This document shows, piece after piece, positions 45,870 to 55,105 of a stretch of 64,000 nucleotides of DNA; within the stretch, counting starts at the first letter, position 1; each line of letters begins with the position of its first letter. A program made the position numbers and the translations under genes. Source of the DNA: Inquilinus sp. KBS0705. GTDB lineage: Bacteria; Bacteroidota; Bacteroidia; Sphingobacteriales; Sphingobacteriaceae. The notes below the pieces were generated by a model that had not been told where the DNA came from, did no database searches, and saw only the letters and a program-made list of their open reading frames with translations. Where the stretch lies: contig VCCI02000001.1 in NCBI GenBank assembly GCA_005938025.2, positions 868,001-932,000 on the forward strand, read 5' to 3'.

Positions 45870-47435
45870 ATGGATCATACGCCCGAAAAACCTTATCAGC
45901 AATTTTTAAAAGGGGGCGGCGAAATGGGTGAGTTAACCCGTAAGTTCAATTGGTCGTCGACTGTTTTAGGCGATCCTGAGCAATGGCCGCAAAGTTTACT
46001 TACTACCATCAGCATTATCTTAAACGCAAAATTCCCCATGTTTTTATGGTGGGGGCCGCAACTTATACAATTTTATAACGATGCCTACCGGCCCAGCCTG
46101 GGTATTAATGGCAAACACCCCAAAGCATTGGGCCAGCGCGGTGCCGATTGCTGGAAGGAAATTTGGCCGGTAATTAGTCCGCTGATCGATCAGGTGATGA
46201 GCGGCGGCGAATCTACCTGGAGCCAGGACCAGTTAATACCCATTTTTAGGAATGATAGGCTGGAAGATGTTTATTGGACATTTAGCTATGCGCCGGTTAT
46301 AGGCGAAAGCGGTAAACCAGAAGGTGTTTTGGTGATCTGCTATGAAACTACCAATACCGTTAAATCTTTCAGGGCTGTTGAGGAGGCTAAGCGGGAATTG
46401 GAGTTTGGTATTGAAGCTGCCGATTTGGGCACATGGGACCTTAACCCCCTAAACGGGCGCTTTACAGGTAACAACCGCCTTAAAGAGTGGTTTGGGTTAC
46501 CGCTGCATGACCAAATAGAGTTAAGCAGTGCCATTGAAGTAATGATACCGGAAGATAGGGAGCGGGTGGCCAAAGCCATACAAAAAGCCATGCAGCGCGG
46601 ATCGGACGGTAATTATGATGCCACCTACACCATTGTTAACCAACATAATAAGAAAAGGAAAACAGTTAAGGCCAAAGGGAAAGCTATGTTTGACGATGAA
46701 GGGAACGCCTACCGTTTTAGCGGAATATTACAGGATATTACCGATGACTTTGCGATAGAAAAGCGTAAAGATGAGTTTATAAGCGTTGCCAGTCACGAAT
46801 TAAAAACGCCCATTACATCGCTTAACGCATCTATGCAGATACTGCAAAAGCTGGTTAAAACCGAGGTGGTGAGCGACAGGATGCGCATGTTTGTAGGCAA
46901 GGCTAATAGCAACCTTAAAAAACTGTTGCACCTGTTAGACGATCTTTTGAATGTAACCAAACTGCAGCAGGGCCAATTGGCCATGAACCGTACGCGCTTT
47001 AACCTGGCAGAATTAGTAAAAGATAGTTTCGATCATGTGAACCAGGATGATAGCCACGATATTATTTTGATGGGCGATGCCGAATTGATGATAGATGCCG
47101 ACTACCGCCGCATTGACCAGGTACTGGTTAATTTTGTAAATAATGCAATAAAGTATTCGCCGCAGTCCAAACGGATAGAGGTTACCATATCGCGCGAGGG
47201 AAATAACGCCAAAGTTGCCGTGCGCGATTTTGGAATAGGCATCAGTGAAGAAAAGCTGCCGCATTTGTTTGACAGGTATTACCGTGTAGATTCGTTAGGG
47301 CACCAGTTTTCGGGCCTGGGCCTGGGATTATACATTAGTGCCGAGATCATACAAATGCACGAAGGTAAAATTGGCGTTGAAAGTGTGAGGGGTGAGTGCA
47401 GCACCTTTTGGTTTACCCTGCCCATACAAGATTAG
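45870..47435 (+). CDS. soluble PAS-domain sensor histidine kinase
   Basis: A 521-residue histidine kinase without membrane helices. The N-terminal part (1-165) is a PAS-like sensor domain, residues about 170-295 form a second PAS fold, then HisKA with the phospho-acceptor H309 in ISVASHELKTPITSL. The HATPase domain has N-box NFVNNAIKYSP, G1 RDFGIGI and G2 GLGLGLYIS. No response regulator gene adjoins it, so the partner is elsewhere. Input is unknown; PAS domains of this type may bind a ligand or cofactor. It converges with corA with one base between them. Confidence 0.92.
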   Translation: MDHTPEKPYQQFLKGGGEMGELTRKFNWSSTVLGDPEQWPQSLLTTISIILNAKFPMFLWWGPQLIQFYNDAYRPSLGINGKHPKALGQRGADCWKEIWPVISPLIDQVMSGGESTWSQDQLIPIFRNDRLEDVYWTFSYAPVIGESGKPEGVLVICYETTNTVKSFRAVEEAKRELEFGIEAADLGTWDLNPLNGRFTGNNRLKEWFGLPLHDQIELSSAIEVMIPEDRERVAKAIQKAMQRGSDGNYDATYTIVNQHNKKRKTVKAKGKAMFDDEGNAYRFSGILQDITDDFAIEKRKDEFISVASHELKTPITSLNASMQILQKLVKTEVVSDRMRMFVGKANSNLKKLLHLLDDLLNVTKLQQGQLAMNRTRFNLAELVKDSFDHVNQDDSHDIILMGDAELMIDADYRRIDQVLVNFVNNAIKYSPQSKRIEVTISREGNNAKVAVRDFGIGISEEKLPHLFDRYYRVDSLGHQFSGLGLGLYISAEIIQMHEGKIGVESVRGECSTFWFTLPIQD

Positions 47436-47436
47436 T

Positions 47437-48561
47437 TTACAACTTGTTAAACCAGCCTTTTTTCCAAAAAACAATTAATTGAATAGCGCCTATCAAAAGC
47501 ATGCCTATCAGGGCGTATATATAACCATGGTGCACGTACAACTCGGGCATGTTATCTGCTATCACATGGCCATGATCGTCCTGACGGCTAAAGTTCATGC
47601 CGTATATACCGGCAATAAAGGTTAGCGGTATAAATATCACCGAGATAATGGTAAGTACTTTCATTATCTCATTCATGCGGTTGCTTACCATGCTCAGGTA
47701 CAGGTCGATAATACTGCTGGTAACCTCTTTGTAGCTTTCTACCATATCCATGGCCTGTATACAGTGGTCGTAGGCATCGCGTAAAAATAGTTTGGTTTCT
47801 TTGGTTATCAGCTCGCTTTCGCTGCGTATCATATCATTTATCTTATCGCGCTCGGGCCAGCAGGCACGGCGGATGATAATAAGCGTACGCTTTAACTGCT
47901 GCGCATCAAACATGATGCTTTTATCAGCGCTTTGGTACAGCTTATCTTCGGTTTGGTCTATATGGTCGCCAATTTGCGATAGTATCACAAAGTAATTATC
48001 CAGTATAGTATCGGTAAGCGCGTAAAACACATAACCGGGGCCGGCGGTGCGTATAACACCTTTGCCGCCTTCAAGCCTGGTTTCAACAGCGGTAAAATAA
48101 TCGTTATGGCTTTCTTCAAAGCTAATTACCAGGTTATCTTTAACAATGCCACTAAACTGGCAGTTCACCAGTTCGTTGTTTTCGTTAAAATATATTACCC
48201 GGCTGGTACCAAATACATAGCCATCGTACTCGTCAAACTTAGGGCGCTGGTGGGTGTTTACAATATCCTCTAAAACCAACTGGTTAATGCCTAAAAAGGT
48301 ACCGATGTCTTCAATTAGTTTTGCATCGCCCAGTCCGTTAATTTTTATCCAGTGTATATGGTCGGTACAGGTTTTAAATTGCTGGGTAATGGTTTTCATA
48401 TCCTTACCCTCGCTTATCTGCAGATCGTTTTGGTTAAACGAAAACACTTTTATCTTGGGAGGCAAGGCATCCGGCGGAATAATAATAGAGCCCGGTTGAG
48501 AGCCTACATTAATATTACGCTTACGGTTTTTATAGTGAACACGCTTGGTGTATGATGCCAT
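47437..48561 (-). CDS. corA: magnesium/cobalt transporter CorA
   Basis: A 374-residue CorA channel for Mg2+ (and Co2+). The selectivity motif YGMNF is present at about 320-324, followed by two C-terminal membrane helices (about 305-321 and 343-365), the usual layout. The large N-terminal part is the cytoplasmic funnel. Its first base overlaps the last base of the WbqC-like gene, so they are cotranscribed. MgtE, a second Mg2+ channel, is encoded 10 kb away. Confidence 0.95.
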   Translation of the reverse strand: MASYTKRVHYKNRKRNINVGSQPGSIIIPPDALPPKIKVFSFNQNDLQISEGKDMKTITQQFKTCTDHIHWIKINGLGDAKLIEDIGTFLGINQLVLEDIVNTHQRPKFDEYDGYVFGTSRVIYFNENNELVNCQFSGIVKDNLVISFEESHNDYFTAVETRLEGGKGVIRTAGPGYVFYALTDTILDNYFVILSQIGDHIDQTEDKLYQSADKSIMFDAQQLKRTLIIIRRACWPERDKINDMIRSESELITKETKLFLRDAYDHCIQAMDMVESYKEVTSSIIDLYLSMVSNRMNEIMKVLTIISVIFIPLTFIAGIYGMNFSRQDDHGHVIADNMPELYVHHGYIYALIGMLLIGAIQLIVFWKKGWFNKL

Positions 48562-49172
48562 TACAAATAATTTAAAGTATGCGGCCCCTGGTTAAACAAC
48601 AGATCTATTATGCTGAGGTTGCCTAAAAAGCCCTTCCTGTCTTCAAAAACCTGAAAGTAAGGCTTTTGTTCGGCATTAGGTATGTTTTTAGTACTAAAGC
48701 TGCTGCGCATGTCGCTTACATTAGGGTACGATGGTTCGTAGGTCTCGGTAAAATTCAGCTCCATCTTTATCTTCATCAGTTTTAATAACAGCTCAAACAG
48801 TTCGGTATTATAATCAAGCAGGTAGGTAAACTGTTTTTGGTAAAAAGGGGCAAAATCATCCTCGTAATACTCAAAATATGCCGACCGGCGGTAGCAGGCC
48901 TCCAGGCTTAGCCAATGCAGGCGCTGCCATTTAAATTCGTAGGTTATTTTAACATCCTTGGTTTTTGTATGATTTTTTGAACCCTTTGCAACCGGCACAG
49001 TAAGGGTAAGTATACCATCGGGCGAGTAGATGTTTGCCCTGTTACGGTAGGTTTGCTTAGGGAAATGTTCCTCCTTTTCAATTACAATATTGGGCTTAAA
49101 GGCAAGCAAATTTGTAAAATAGTTTACCGGCGGCAGGTAAAACATAGGCAAAACAGCACCGTTCTCAATCAT
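48561..49172 (-). CDS. WbqC-like family protein
   Basis: A 203-residue soluble protein of the WbqC-like family, with LPPVNYFTNLLAFKPNIVIE near the N-terminus and FKWQRLHWLSLEACYRRSAYFEYYEDDF in the centre. WbqC homologues occur in O-antigen clusters but their reaction is not proven; here the gene precedes corA and diverges from an LpxL-like gene. The two start codons are only about 11 to 35 bases apart depending on the LpxL start, so the control region is tiny. Confidence 0.85.
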   Translation of the reverse strand: MIENGAVLPMFYLPPVNYFTNLLAFKPNIVIEKEEHFPKQTYRNRANIYSPDGILTLTVPVAKGSKNHTKTKDVKITYEFKWQRLHWLSLEACYRRSAYFEYYEDDFAPFYQKQFTYLLDYNTELFELLLKLMKIKMELNFTETYEPSYPNVSDMRSSFSTKNIPNAEQKPYFQVFEDRKGFLGNLSIIDLLFNQGPHTLNYL

Positions 49173-49182
49173 ATATATTTTT

Positions 49183-49190
49183 TATGTTTG
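49183..49190 (+). promoter_or_regulatory. candidate -7 box for the LpxL/GT2 pair
   Basis: TATGTTTG is an exact match to TAnnTTTG and covers the upstream ATG at 49184. If used, it puts the start of transcription near 49197, ahead of the ATG at 49208. No clear -33 TTG was seen. Confidence 0.35.
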
Positions 49191-49207
49191 TGGCAAAATT
49201 GGTAAAA

Positions 49208-50092
49208 ATGTTAAGAAAAGCGGCTTTAAATACGGGTATATTTTTTTTATACCTGGTATCGTTATTGCCGTTTTGGATTTTGTACGGCGTATCTGATGTT
49301 ATTTTTCTGTTTTTGTACTACATTATAAAGTACAGGCGGCCCGTTGTAAAGCAAAATTTAAAAAACTCTTTCCCTGATAAGTCTGACGCCGAACGTAGTG
49401 TAATTGAGCGTAAGTATTACCAGTATATGGCCGACTTGATGGTAGAGACCGTTAAAATGATCACCGTTTCGGAGCGTTCGTTACGCAAGCGCATGAAGCC
49501 TACCAACCCCGAATTGGTGGAGCATTATTTTAAGCAGGGCCGCAGCATTATAGCCGCGGCCGGCCACTATTGCAACTGGGAAATGGCCGCGCTGGCCTTT
49601 GGCCTGTTAACCGAAGAAAAACGCATTATCGTTTATAAACCACTCAGCAACGATGTGTTCGACGCTTTTTTTAACAAGGTGCGGTCGAGATTTGGGGCCA
49701 TATTGGTAGCCATGAAGCAAACGCTGCGCACCATGATAGCGTTAAAGAACAACCTTACCTTTAGCGTATTGGTGAGCGACCAAACACCCAACCGGCACGA
49801 GATAAATTACTTTACCAATTTTTTAAATCAGCCAACCGCTGTATTTTTAGGTATCGAAAAACTGGCCAAACTGATAGATGCCGCTGTGATATTTTACCGT
49901 ATAGACCGTGTTAAACGCGGCTATTATACTTATACTTTAGTGCCTTTAATTGAGCAGCCCAAACAAACTGCCGACCATGAAATAACCGAAGCCCATGTGC
50001 GTTACCTGGAGCAATTGATAAACGAAAAACCGCAATACTGGCTGTGGAGCCATCGCCGGTGGAAATATATGCCGGAGGATTTGAACAGATGA
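49208..50092 (+). CDS. lipid A biosynthesis acyltransferase, LpxL/HtrB type
   Basis: A 294-residue inner-membrane acyltransferase. The HxxxxE motif is GHYCNWE near residue 119, and the helix ILYGVSDVIFLFLYYIIKY follows the short N-terminal anchor. It would add a secondary acyl chain to lipid A. A longer start at 49184 is possible (MFVAKLVK...), but TATGTTTG at 49183-49190 is an exact TAnnTTTG box that would put the transcript start after it; I favour 49208, which gives MLRKAALNTGIFFLYLVSL. The stop overlaps the start of the next gene as ATGA. Confidence 0.9.
   Translation: MLRKAALNTGIFFLYLVSLLPFWILYGVSDVIFLFLYYIIKYRRPVVKQNLKNSFPDKSDAERSVIERKYYQYMADLMVETVKMITVSERSLRKRMKPTNPELVEHYFKQGRSIIAAAGHYCNWEMAALAFGLLTEEKRIIVYKPLSNDVFDAFFNKVRSRFGAILVAMKQTLRTMIALKNNLTFSVLVSDQTPNRHEINYFTNFLNQPTAVFLGIEKLAKLIDAAVIFYRIDRVKRGYYTYTLVPLIEQPKQTADHEITEAHVRYLEQLINEKPQYWLWSHRRWKYMPEDLNR
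50074..50079 (+). promoter_or_regulatory. Shine-Dalgarno-like GGAGGA deciding the GT2 start at 50089
   Basis: GGAGGA ends 9 bases before the ATG at 50089 and lies in the end of the acyltransferase gene. It supports the ATGA-overlap start over the in-frame GTG at 50044. Confidence 0.5.
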
Positions 50093-51129
50093 ACCCTACA
50101 CCCAGAGTAGCTATTGTAATTTTAAACTGGAACGGCCTTAAATACCTGCGCGAATTTTTGCCATCGGTTTTGGCATCTACTTATACTAACTTGCAGGTAG
50201 TGGTTGGTGATAATGGCTCAACAGATGGCTCAGTAGCTTTTTTGCGTGCGACCTATCCGCAGATAAATATCATTGAAAATAATGCCAATTATGGCTTTAC
50301 AGGCGGCTATAACCGTGTGCTGGCGCAAGTTGATGCCGATTATTACATTCTGCTAAACTCGGACGTGGAAGTTGAGCCTAACTGGATAGAGCCGGTGATA
50401 GACTTAATGGAGAGCGATACCCAAATTGCTGCCGCAGCGCCTAAAATAAGGGCCTACCATCAAAAAACACATTTTGAACATGCAGGGGCCGCTGGTGGGT
50501 TTATAGATAAGTTTGGTTACCCGTTTTGCCGTGGCCGTATATTTTACCAGGTAGAAGAAGATAAAGGCCAGTATAACCAGCCGGGCGAAATATTTTGGGC
50601 AACAGGCGCAGCATTGTTCATCAAAAAAAAATATTGGGACTTATCGGGCGGGTTTGATGAAAGCTTTTTTGCCCACATGGAAGAGATAGACCTGTGCTGG
50701 CGTTTAAAAAACATGGGCTATAAGGTAATGTACTGCCCGCAATCAACCGTATACCATGTGGGGGGCGGTACGCTTAATGCCGAAAACCCCTTTAAAACCT
50801 ATTTAAACTTTCGTAATAACTTGTTATTGCTAAAAAATAATTTGCCTTTCTGGCGCGCCTTTTTTGTGATAAGCCTGCGCTTTTTTATGGACCTGGTAGC
50901 ACTTGCACGCTTTTTGGCCGAGGGTAAGCGTAAAGATGCATGGGCCATTAGCCGCGCGCATCAAAACTTTGTGGTAAGGCTTTTTAAAAAGTCGAAAGTT
51001 AAAGGTCAAAAGTTAAAAACTACTACTACAAAACTCACCGGCACTTACAACAAAAGCATTGTATGGGACTTTTTTGTAGCTAAAAAAACCAAGTTTACTG
51101 ATCTGGAGCAACAGGACCTGTATTATTAG
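50089..51129 (+). CDS. glycosyltransferase family 2, rhamnosyltransferase-like
   Basis: A 346-residue GT2. The start at ATG 50089 overlaps the acyltransferase stop (ATGA), with a GGAGGA just upstream, so the two are translationally coupled. Motifs: VAIVILNWNGLKYLREFLPS (near 7-26), VVGDNGSTDGS, LLNSDVEVEPNW and FFAHMEEIDLCWR. These match GT2 enzymes adding sugars to lipopolysaccharide or polysaccharide. The C-terminal tail (FKKSKVKGQKLKTTTTKL) is encoded in part by a short AGTCGAAAGT-type repeat at 50991-51016. The last 35 bases overlap the convergent MscS gene. Confidence 0.9.
   Translation: MNPTPRVAIVILNWNGLKYLREFLPSVLASTYTNLQVVVGDNGSTDGSVAFLRATYPQINIIENNANYGFTGGYNRVLAQVDADYYILLNSDVEVEPNWIEPVIDLMESDTQIAAAAPKIRAYHQKTHFEHAGAAGGFIDKFGYPFCRGRIFYQVEEDKGQYNQPGEIFWATGAALFIKKKYWDLSGGFDESFFAHMEEIDLCWRLKNMGYKVMYCPQSTVYHVGGGTLNAENPFKTYLNFRNNLLLLKNNLPFWRAFFVISLRFFMDLVALARFLAEGKRKDAWAISRAHQNFVVRLFKKSKVKGQKLKTTTTKLTGTYNKSIVWDFFVAKKTKFTDLEQQDLYY
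50991..51016. repeat. AGTCGAAAGT-type repeat inside the GT2 reading frame
   Basis: The stretch reads GTCGAAAGTT then AAAGGTCAAAAGTTAA, made of near-copies of a GTC/GAAAGT unit. It encodes residues SKVKGQKLK. A closely similar stretch is in prmC at 55620-55650 (opposite strand). Confidence 0.5.
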
Positions 51130-53659
51130 CATCAGGTACATCTGTATCTGTAATATCGGTATTGGTTATTTCTGCAGGTTTGCCGGCAGCCGTTTTGTTA
51201 TTGGTAAATATATCGTTCTGCTTATCCGTTAATCTTAAATGAAGGTCGCGCTGTGGGAATGGTATCTCGATACCTTCTTTGGCAAAAGTGGCGTAAATAT
51301 CAGTTAATACATGGCTTTTAAGCGATAGCCATGTGGTAATATCTGCCGCCCAAAATAATAGCCTAAAATCAACCGAGCTTTCGTTTAAGTTGTGCACAAA
51401 AATAAGCGGGGCGGGGTTGTCCATTATTTCCTCGCGGTTGCAAAGCAGGTCGGATAGTATTTTCTTCACCTTTTCGATATCCGAACCATATGCTACGCCA
51501 ATGATCAGTTCGATACGGCGGTTGTTGTTGCTCAGTGTCCAGTTAATTACATGGTGCGATATCAGGTCGCCATTAGGGATAATCACTTCTGCGCCATCGC
51601 TGGTAGCGATCTTGCTCGATCGTATGCCAATTTCCATAATAGTTCCCGATCGGCTGTCTACCTCAATAATATCACCTATTTGAATAGGTTTTTCAAAAGC
51701 CAGTATTAAACCGGATACCAGGTTGTTTACAATATTTTGCAAACCAAAGCCAATACCTATACCAAACGCGCTGATAATAATGGTGATCTTATCTAAAGGG
51801 AAGCCCGATGCAGTAACAGCCAGTAAAAAGCCAATGGCAAATACGGCCAGCTTTATCAGCAGGGTAGATGTGCGGTTCTTCTTTTTAAGCACATCAAGGT
51901 CATTGGCGTTTTTGCCTGCCACTTCATACAGGTAACTTATTATTTTGGCGGCGATAGACGAAAACCATATTACGGCTATAAATATAATAATGCTTTGAAA
52001 TGTAAACTGTGTATTGGTGCCGCCGAGGCTACGGGTTTGGGTTAAAAACTTTTGCAGGTAATCAAACACGGCATCTTCAACGCTTAGGTTTTGGGTAAGC
52101 ATTACCAGCCATAGCACACTTGCCAATACCGTTAAAATACTGCGGAACTTAGTTTGCAGCATTTTGAAATCAATAAACGAGCTTAAGCTGTTGCTGTTTT
52201 TATTGGCCTCGAGCTGTAAAAACAAGCTTTGCATTAATATTTGTACCATATAATACATACCCAAAGCCAGCCATAAATTATATATAGCCGTAAAGCCAAT
52301 AATTTTTGATAAAGTAACCCGGCCAAATATGTTAAGTACCGAAGCTACAGTTTGCAGGCCGATAAACACTTTTAATATGGTTTGTGTATGGGAGAAATAT
52401 TCTTCGGGTTGCTTTTTTACCAGCTTTAAAAATTGCAGGCTGGCAAAGGTGGTAAGTAATTCAAGCAATAAAACAATAACCCTATCGGTGTTTGATACCT
52501 CAACAAACAGGTTGCTTAGGCTAAATACTAAGGCAAGCCAAAATAATAGTTGCAAATATTTATATAGCCCGCGGGGGCAGGTATTTTTAACCAGGTAAAG
52601 TATAGCTGCTATTAATACTAAGAAAAACAATTCGAGCACTACTACGGGCGGATGGTCGTAAAAATTTGGTACAATGGCAAATGCAACTACAATAGTAGAT
52701 GCTATGGGATATAATGATACATATTTAGCATGGCTAAACACCGCCTGCGGCGACTCTTTTACCCTGATAACCTTACGCCTGTTGGCATATATCCAGCTAA
52801 AAAATAATACAAATACTAGTAGCCCGGCGAAATGTATAAGCGGGTCGCGGCCTATAAAAAACGTAAGCAGCTTGGTGTTCATGTTTACGGTTTTGGTAAG
52901 TGCGCTGCTAAAAGTACTTTCGGCATTATTGTCCATTTGCCAAATGGGGTTATTTTCGGCACTAAGCGCCTGTACGCTAAACTCGCGTATCTTTATATCT
53001 ATCTGGTCTTTAAGATCGAGCAACGAGATGTAAACCGACGATATACGGTTTTGCAGTAGGCCAATTTTTAGCAGTAGCTTTTTATTGGCAGCATCCAACC
53101 TTTTATATTTACTATCAATAGCTATTTTTTGTATTAAAAAGGTAGTAAGCAGGCTGCTATCGGCAGGTACTATCTTTAATACCGAATCTTTGGCCATTGA
53201 TGCCAGCTCGTTTTGGTTTTGTACCAGTTTGGAGTTGATGTCGGCCAGGCGGTCCTGGTAAATATCCAGCTGGTCGTCGCTGCGGGTTAGTATATCGCGT
53301 ATTGCATATAAATAACGTAAAGTGCTCGAGCGGTCGTTATCTATCAGTGTTTTTATCAGGCTTACCCGACGTTCAAAAGATGGCAGCGCCTGGCTAATGT
53401 CCACCGTATCTATATTGCGCGACAGGCTTGTTTTGATCTGGTTAAAAGATGCGGTGTAATATTCAACCTTTTGCAGCAGGTTGTTGATGGATGTATCTGA
53501 TTTTTTAAAGGTGCGCATCATCGAGTCGCGGCGCAGGATTGCCCGGCGCAGCGAATCGCGTACAGATTGCGACTTTCTTTTTGATTGGGCTATACCATCA
53601 ACGGTAAATAAAGTAAATGCAAAAACTAAAAAAGCTGTTATTTTAAATACCTTATTCAT
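51095..53659 (-). CDS. large MscS-family mechanosensitive channel
   Basis: An 854-residue protein with a signal peptide (MNKVFKITAFLVFAFTLFTVDGIAQ), an N-terminal periplasmic part (about 26-250) with coiled-coil tendency, roughly eight membrane helices (about 265-640) and an MscS core. The channel helix and beta domain include GIGFGLQNIVNNLVSGLIL, FEKPIQIGDIIEV and SDGAEVIIPNGDLI. This layout resembles MscK/MscM-type channels. It would release solutes on osmotic down-shock. The C-terminal tail is rich in D, T and N (NTDITDTDVPDANNTG) and its codons overlap the GT2 gene. Confidence 0.93.
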   Translation of the reverse strand: MNKVFKITAFLVFAFTLFTVDGIAQSKRKSQSVRDSLRRAILRRDSMMRTFKKSDTSINNLLQKVEYYTASFNQIKTSLSRNIDTVDISQALPSFERRVSLIKTLIDNDRSSTLRYLYAIRDILTRSDDQLDIYQDRLADINSKLVQNQNELASMAKDSVLKIVPADSSLLTTFLIQKIAIDSKYKRLDAANKKLLLKIGLLQNRISSVYISLLDLKDQIDIKIREFSVQALSAENNPIWQMDNNAESTFSSALTKTVNMNTKLLTFFIGRDPLIHFAGLLVFVLFFSWIYANRRKVIRVKESPQAVFSHAKYVSLYPIASTIVVAFAIVPNFYDHPPVVVLELFFLVLIAAILYLVKNTCPRGLYKYLQLLFWLALVFSLSNLFVEVSNTDRVIVLLLELLTTFASLQFLKLVKKQPEEYFSHTQTILKVFIGLQTVASVLNIFGRVTLSKIIGFTAIYNLWLALGMYYMVQILMQSLFLQLEANKNSNSLSSFIDFKMLQTKFRSILTVLASVLWLVMLTQNLSVEDAVFDYLQKFLTQTRSLGGTNTQFTFQSIIIFIAVIWFSSIAAKIISYLYEVAGKNANDLDVLKKKNRTSTLLIKLAVFAIGFLLAVTASGFPLDKITIIISAFGIGIGFGLQNIVNNLVSGLILAFEKPIQIGDIIEVDSRSGTIMEIGIRSSKIATSDGAEVIIPNGDLISHHVINWTLSNNNRRIELIIGVAYGSDIEKVKKILSDLLCNREEIMDNPAPLIFVHNLNESSVDFRLLFWAADITTWLSLKSHVLTDIYATFAKEGIEIPFPQRDLHLRLTDKQNDIFTNNKTAAGKPAEITNTDITDTDVPDANNTGPVAPDQ

Positions 53660-53735
53660 TGCAGGGGACTTACGATTTAAATGTATTACCGGTTTAAGGG
53701 TTCAACGGGGCAAACACAAAAAAATGTATTTTGTG

Positions 53736-54155
53736 TTACTTAAGTAACAAACTTTCTATAGCTAATCTGTACGAGTGCATGCCAAAGCCGGCTATAACAC
53801 CTTTACAATTGGCCGCCAGCATAGATGTATGCCTAAATTCTTCGCGTTTGTAAACGTTAGATATGTGCACTTCTATTACGGTTGTGTTAATAGCGGCAAT
53901 AGCATCGGCAATGGCAATAGAAGTATGGGTGTAGGCGCCGGCATTAAGCACAATACCGTCGTAACTAAAACCAATTTCGTGCAGTTTGTTTATAATTTCG
54001 CCTTCCACATTACTTTGATAGTAATTAATGGTGATGTTTGGGAAATGTTTTTGCAGGTCGGCCAGGTAGCTTTCAAAATCCGAATTACCGTAAATGGATT
54101 TCTCACGAACGCCAAGGAGGTTTAAATTAGGGCCGTTTATAATTTGTATATTCAT
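53736..54155 (-). CDS. aroQ: 3-dehydroquinate dehydratase, type II
   Basis: A 139-residue shikimate-pathway enzyme that removes water from 3-dehydroquinate. It has the type II signature: INGPNLNLLGVREKSIYG (residues 5-22), the segment QSNVEGEIINKLHE (about 48-61), NAGAYTHTSIAIADAI (about 72-87) and EVHISNVYKREEFRH. It runs divergently from xerD with a TAnnTTTG box between. Confidence 0.96.
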   Translation of the reverse strand: MNIQIINGPNLNLLGVREKSIYGNSDFESYLADLQKHFPNITINYYQSNVEGEIINKLHEIGFSYDGIVLNAGAYTHTSIAIADAIAAINTTVIEVHISNVYKREEFRHTSMLAANCKGVIAGFGMHSYRLAIESLLLK

Positions 54156-54172
54156 ATTTGTTCAAACTTAAG

Positions 54173-54180
54173 TATAATAC
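54173..54180 (-). promoter_or_regulatory. candidate -7 box for aroQ
   Basis: TAAGTTTG on the minus strand matches TAnnTTTG and ends 17 bases before the aroQ ATG. The -33 TTG is not well placed (14 bases away), so support is partial. Confidence 0.35.
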
Positions 54181-54197
54181 ATCAAAACTAAAATCAA

Positions 54198-55097
54198 TTG
54201 AACTGGGCACAGGCAATAAAAGGCTTTAAAACGTATCTTAAACTGGAGCGCTCGCTTGCAGCTAACTCTATTGAGGCTTATAGCCGCGATCTGGAGAAGC
54301 TGTACCAGTATGCGGATTCGCTGCCCGATAAGCCATCGCCCGATAAGTTTAAACTGGCCGACCTGCGTAATTTTATATTATGGATAAACGAATTAGGGAT
54401 GATACCGTCGTCGCAATCGCGTATTTTATCGGGTATAAAGGCGTTTTATAAATACCTGCTGATGGAGGACCTGATAGCCAGCGACCCGTCGGAATTGTTG
54501 GAAACCCCCAAGATACAGCGCAAACTGCCCGATACGCTTAGTATAAACGATATTAATAAACTGATAGCCGCGATAGACCTATCGAAACCCGAGGGTACGC
54601 GTAACAAGGCTATTTTAGAAGTGCTGTATGGCTGCGGCCTGCGCGTATCTGAGTTAACGGAGCTAAAGTTATCAAACGTTTACCCCGAAATTGAATTTAT
54701 AAAGGTAACCGGCAAGGGCAGTAAGGAAAGGTTGGTGCCTATTGGCGGCGAAGCTCTTAAAGCGCTAAAAATTTGGACGGAGCAAGTGCGCGTACACACC
54801 CCAATAAAAAAAGGAGAGGAAGATATCGTGTTTTTAAACCGCCGTGGCAGCAGGTTAAGCCGTGTATACATATTTATGCTTATCAAACAACTTGCAGAGC
54901 TTACCGGGCTTAAAAAGACCATCAGCCCGCATACGTTCAGGCATTCATTCGCTACCCATTTAGTTGAGGGTGGTGCTGACCTGCGCGCCGTGCAGGAAAT
55001 GCTGGGGCACGAAAGTATTACCACCACCGAAATTTATACCCATTTAGACCGGGAGTATTTAAAGAGCACTATAATTGAATTCCACCCAAGGAATTAA
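54198..55097 (+). CDS. xerD: tyrosine recombinase XerD
   Basis: A 299-residue tyrosine recombinase, the usual length for XerC/XerD, which resolves chromosome dimers at dif. The catalytic residues are all present: R149 (GLRVSEL), K173 (GKGSKERLVP), H245 and R248 (HTFRHSFATHL), H271 (LGHESI) and Y280 (EIYTHL). The N-terminal SAM-like core-binding domain spans about 1-95. It starts with TTG at 54198; no in-frame ATG lies closer. Its neighbours are housekeeping genes, so it is XerD rather than a phage integrase. Confidence 0.93.
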   Translation: MNWAQAIKGFKTYLKLERSLAANSIEAYSRDLEKLYQYADSLPDKPSPDKFKLADLRNFILWINELGMIPSSQSRILSGIKAFYKYLLMEDLIASDPSELLETPKIQRKLPDTLSINDINKLIAAIDLSKPEGTRNKAILEVLYGCGLRVSELTELKLSNVYPEIEFIKVTGKGSKERLVPIGGEALKALKIWTEQVRVHTPIKKGEEDIVFLNRRGSRLSRVYIFMLIKQLAELTGLKKTISPHTFRHSFATHLVEGGADLRAVQEMLGHESITTTEIYTHLDREYLKSTIIEFHPRN

Positions 55098-55105
55098 CAT
55101 AGCGG

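Noticed and set aside
54198..55097. Tyrosine recombinase as a mobile element or phage integrase
   Set aside because: It is 299 residues, has the XerD layout and sits among housekeeping genes; no tRNA att site, no excisionase and no element ends were seen.
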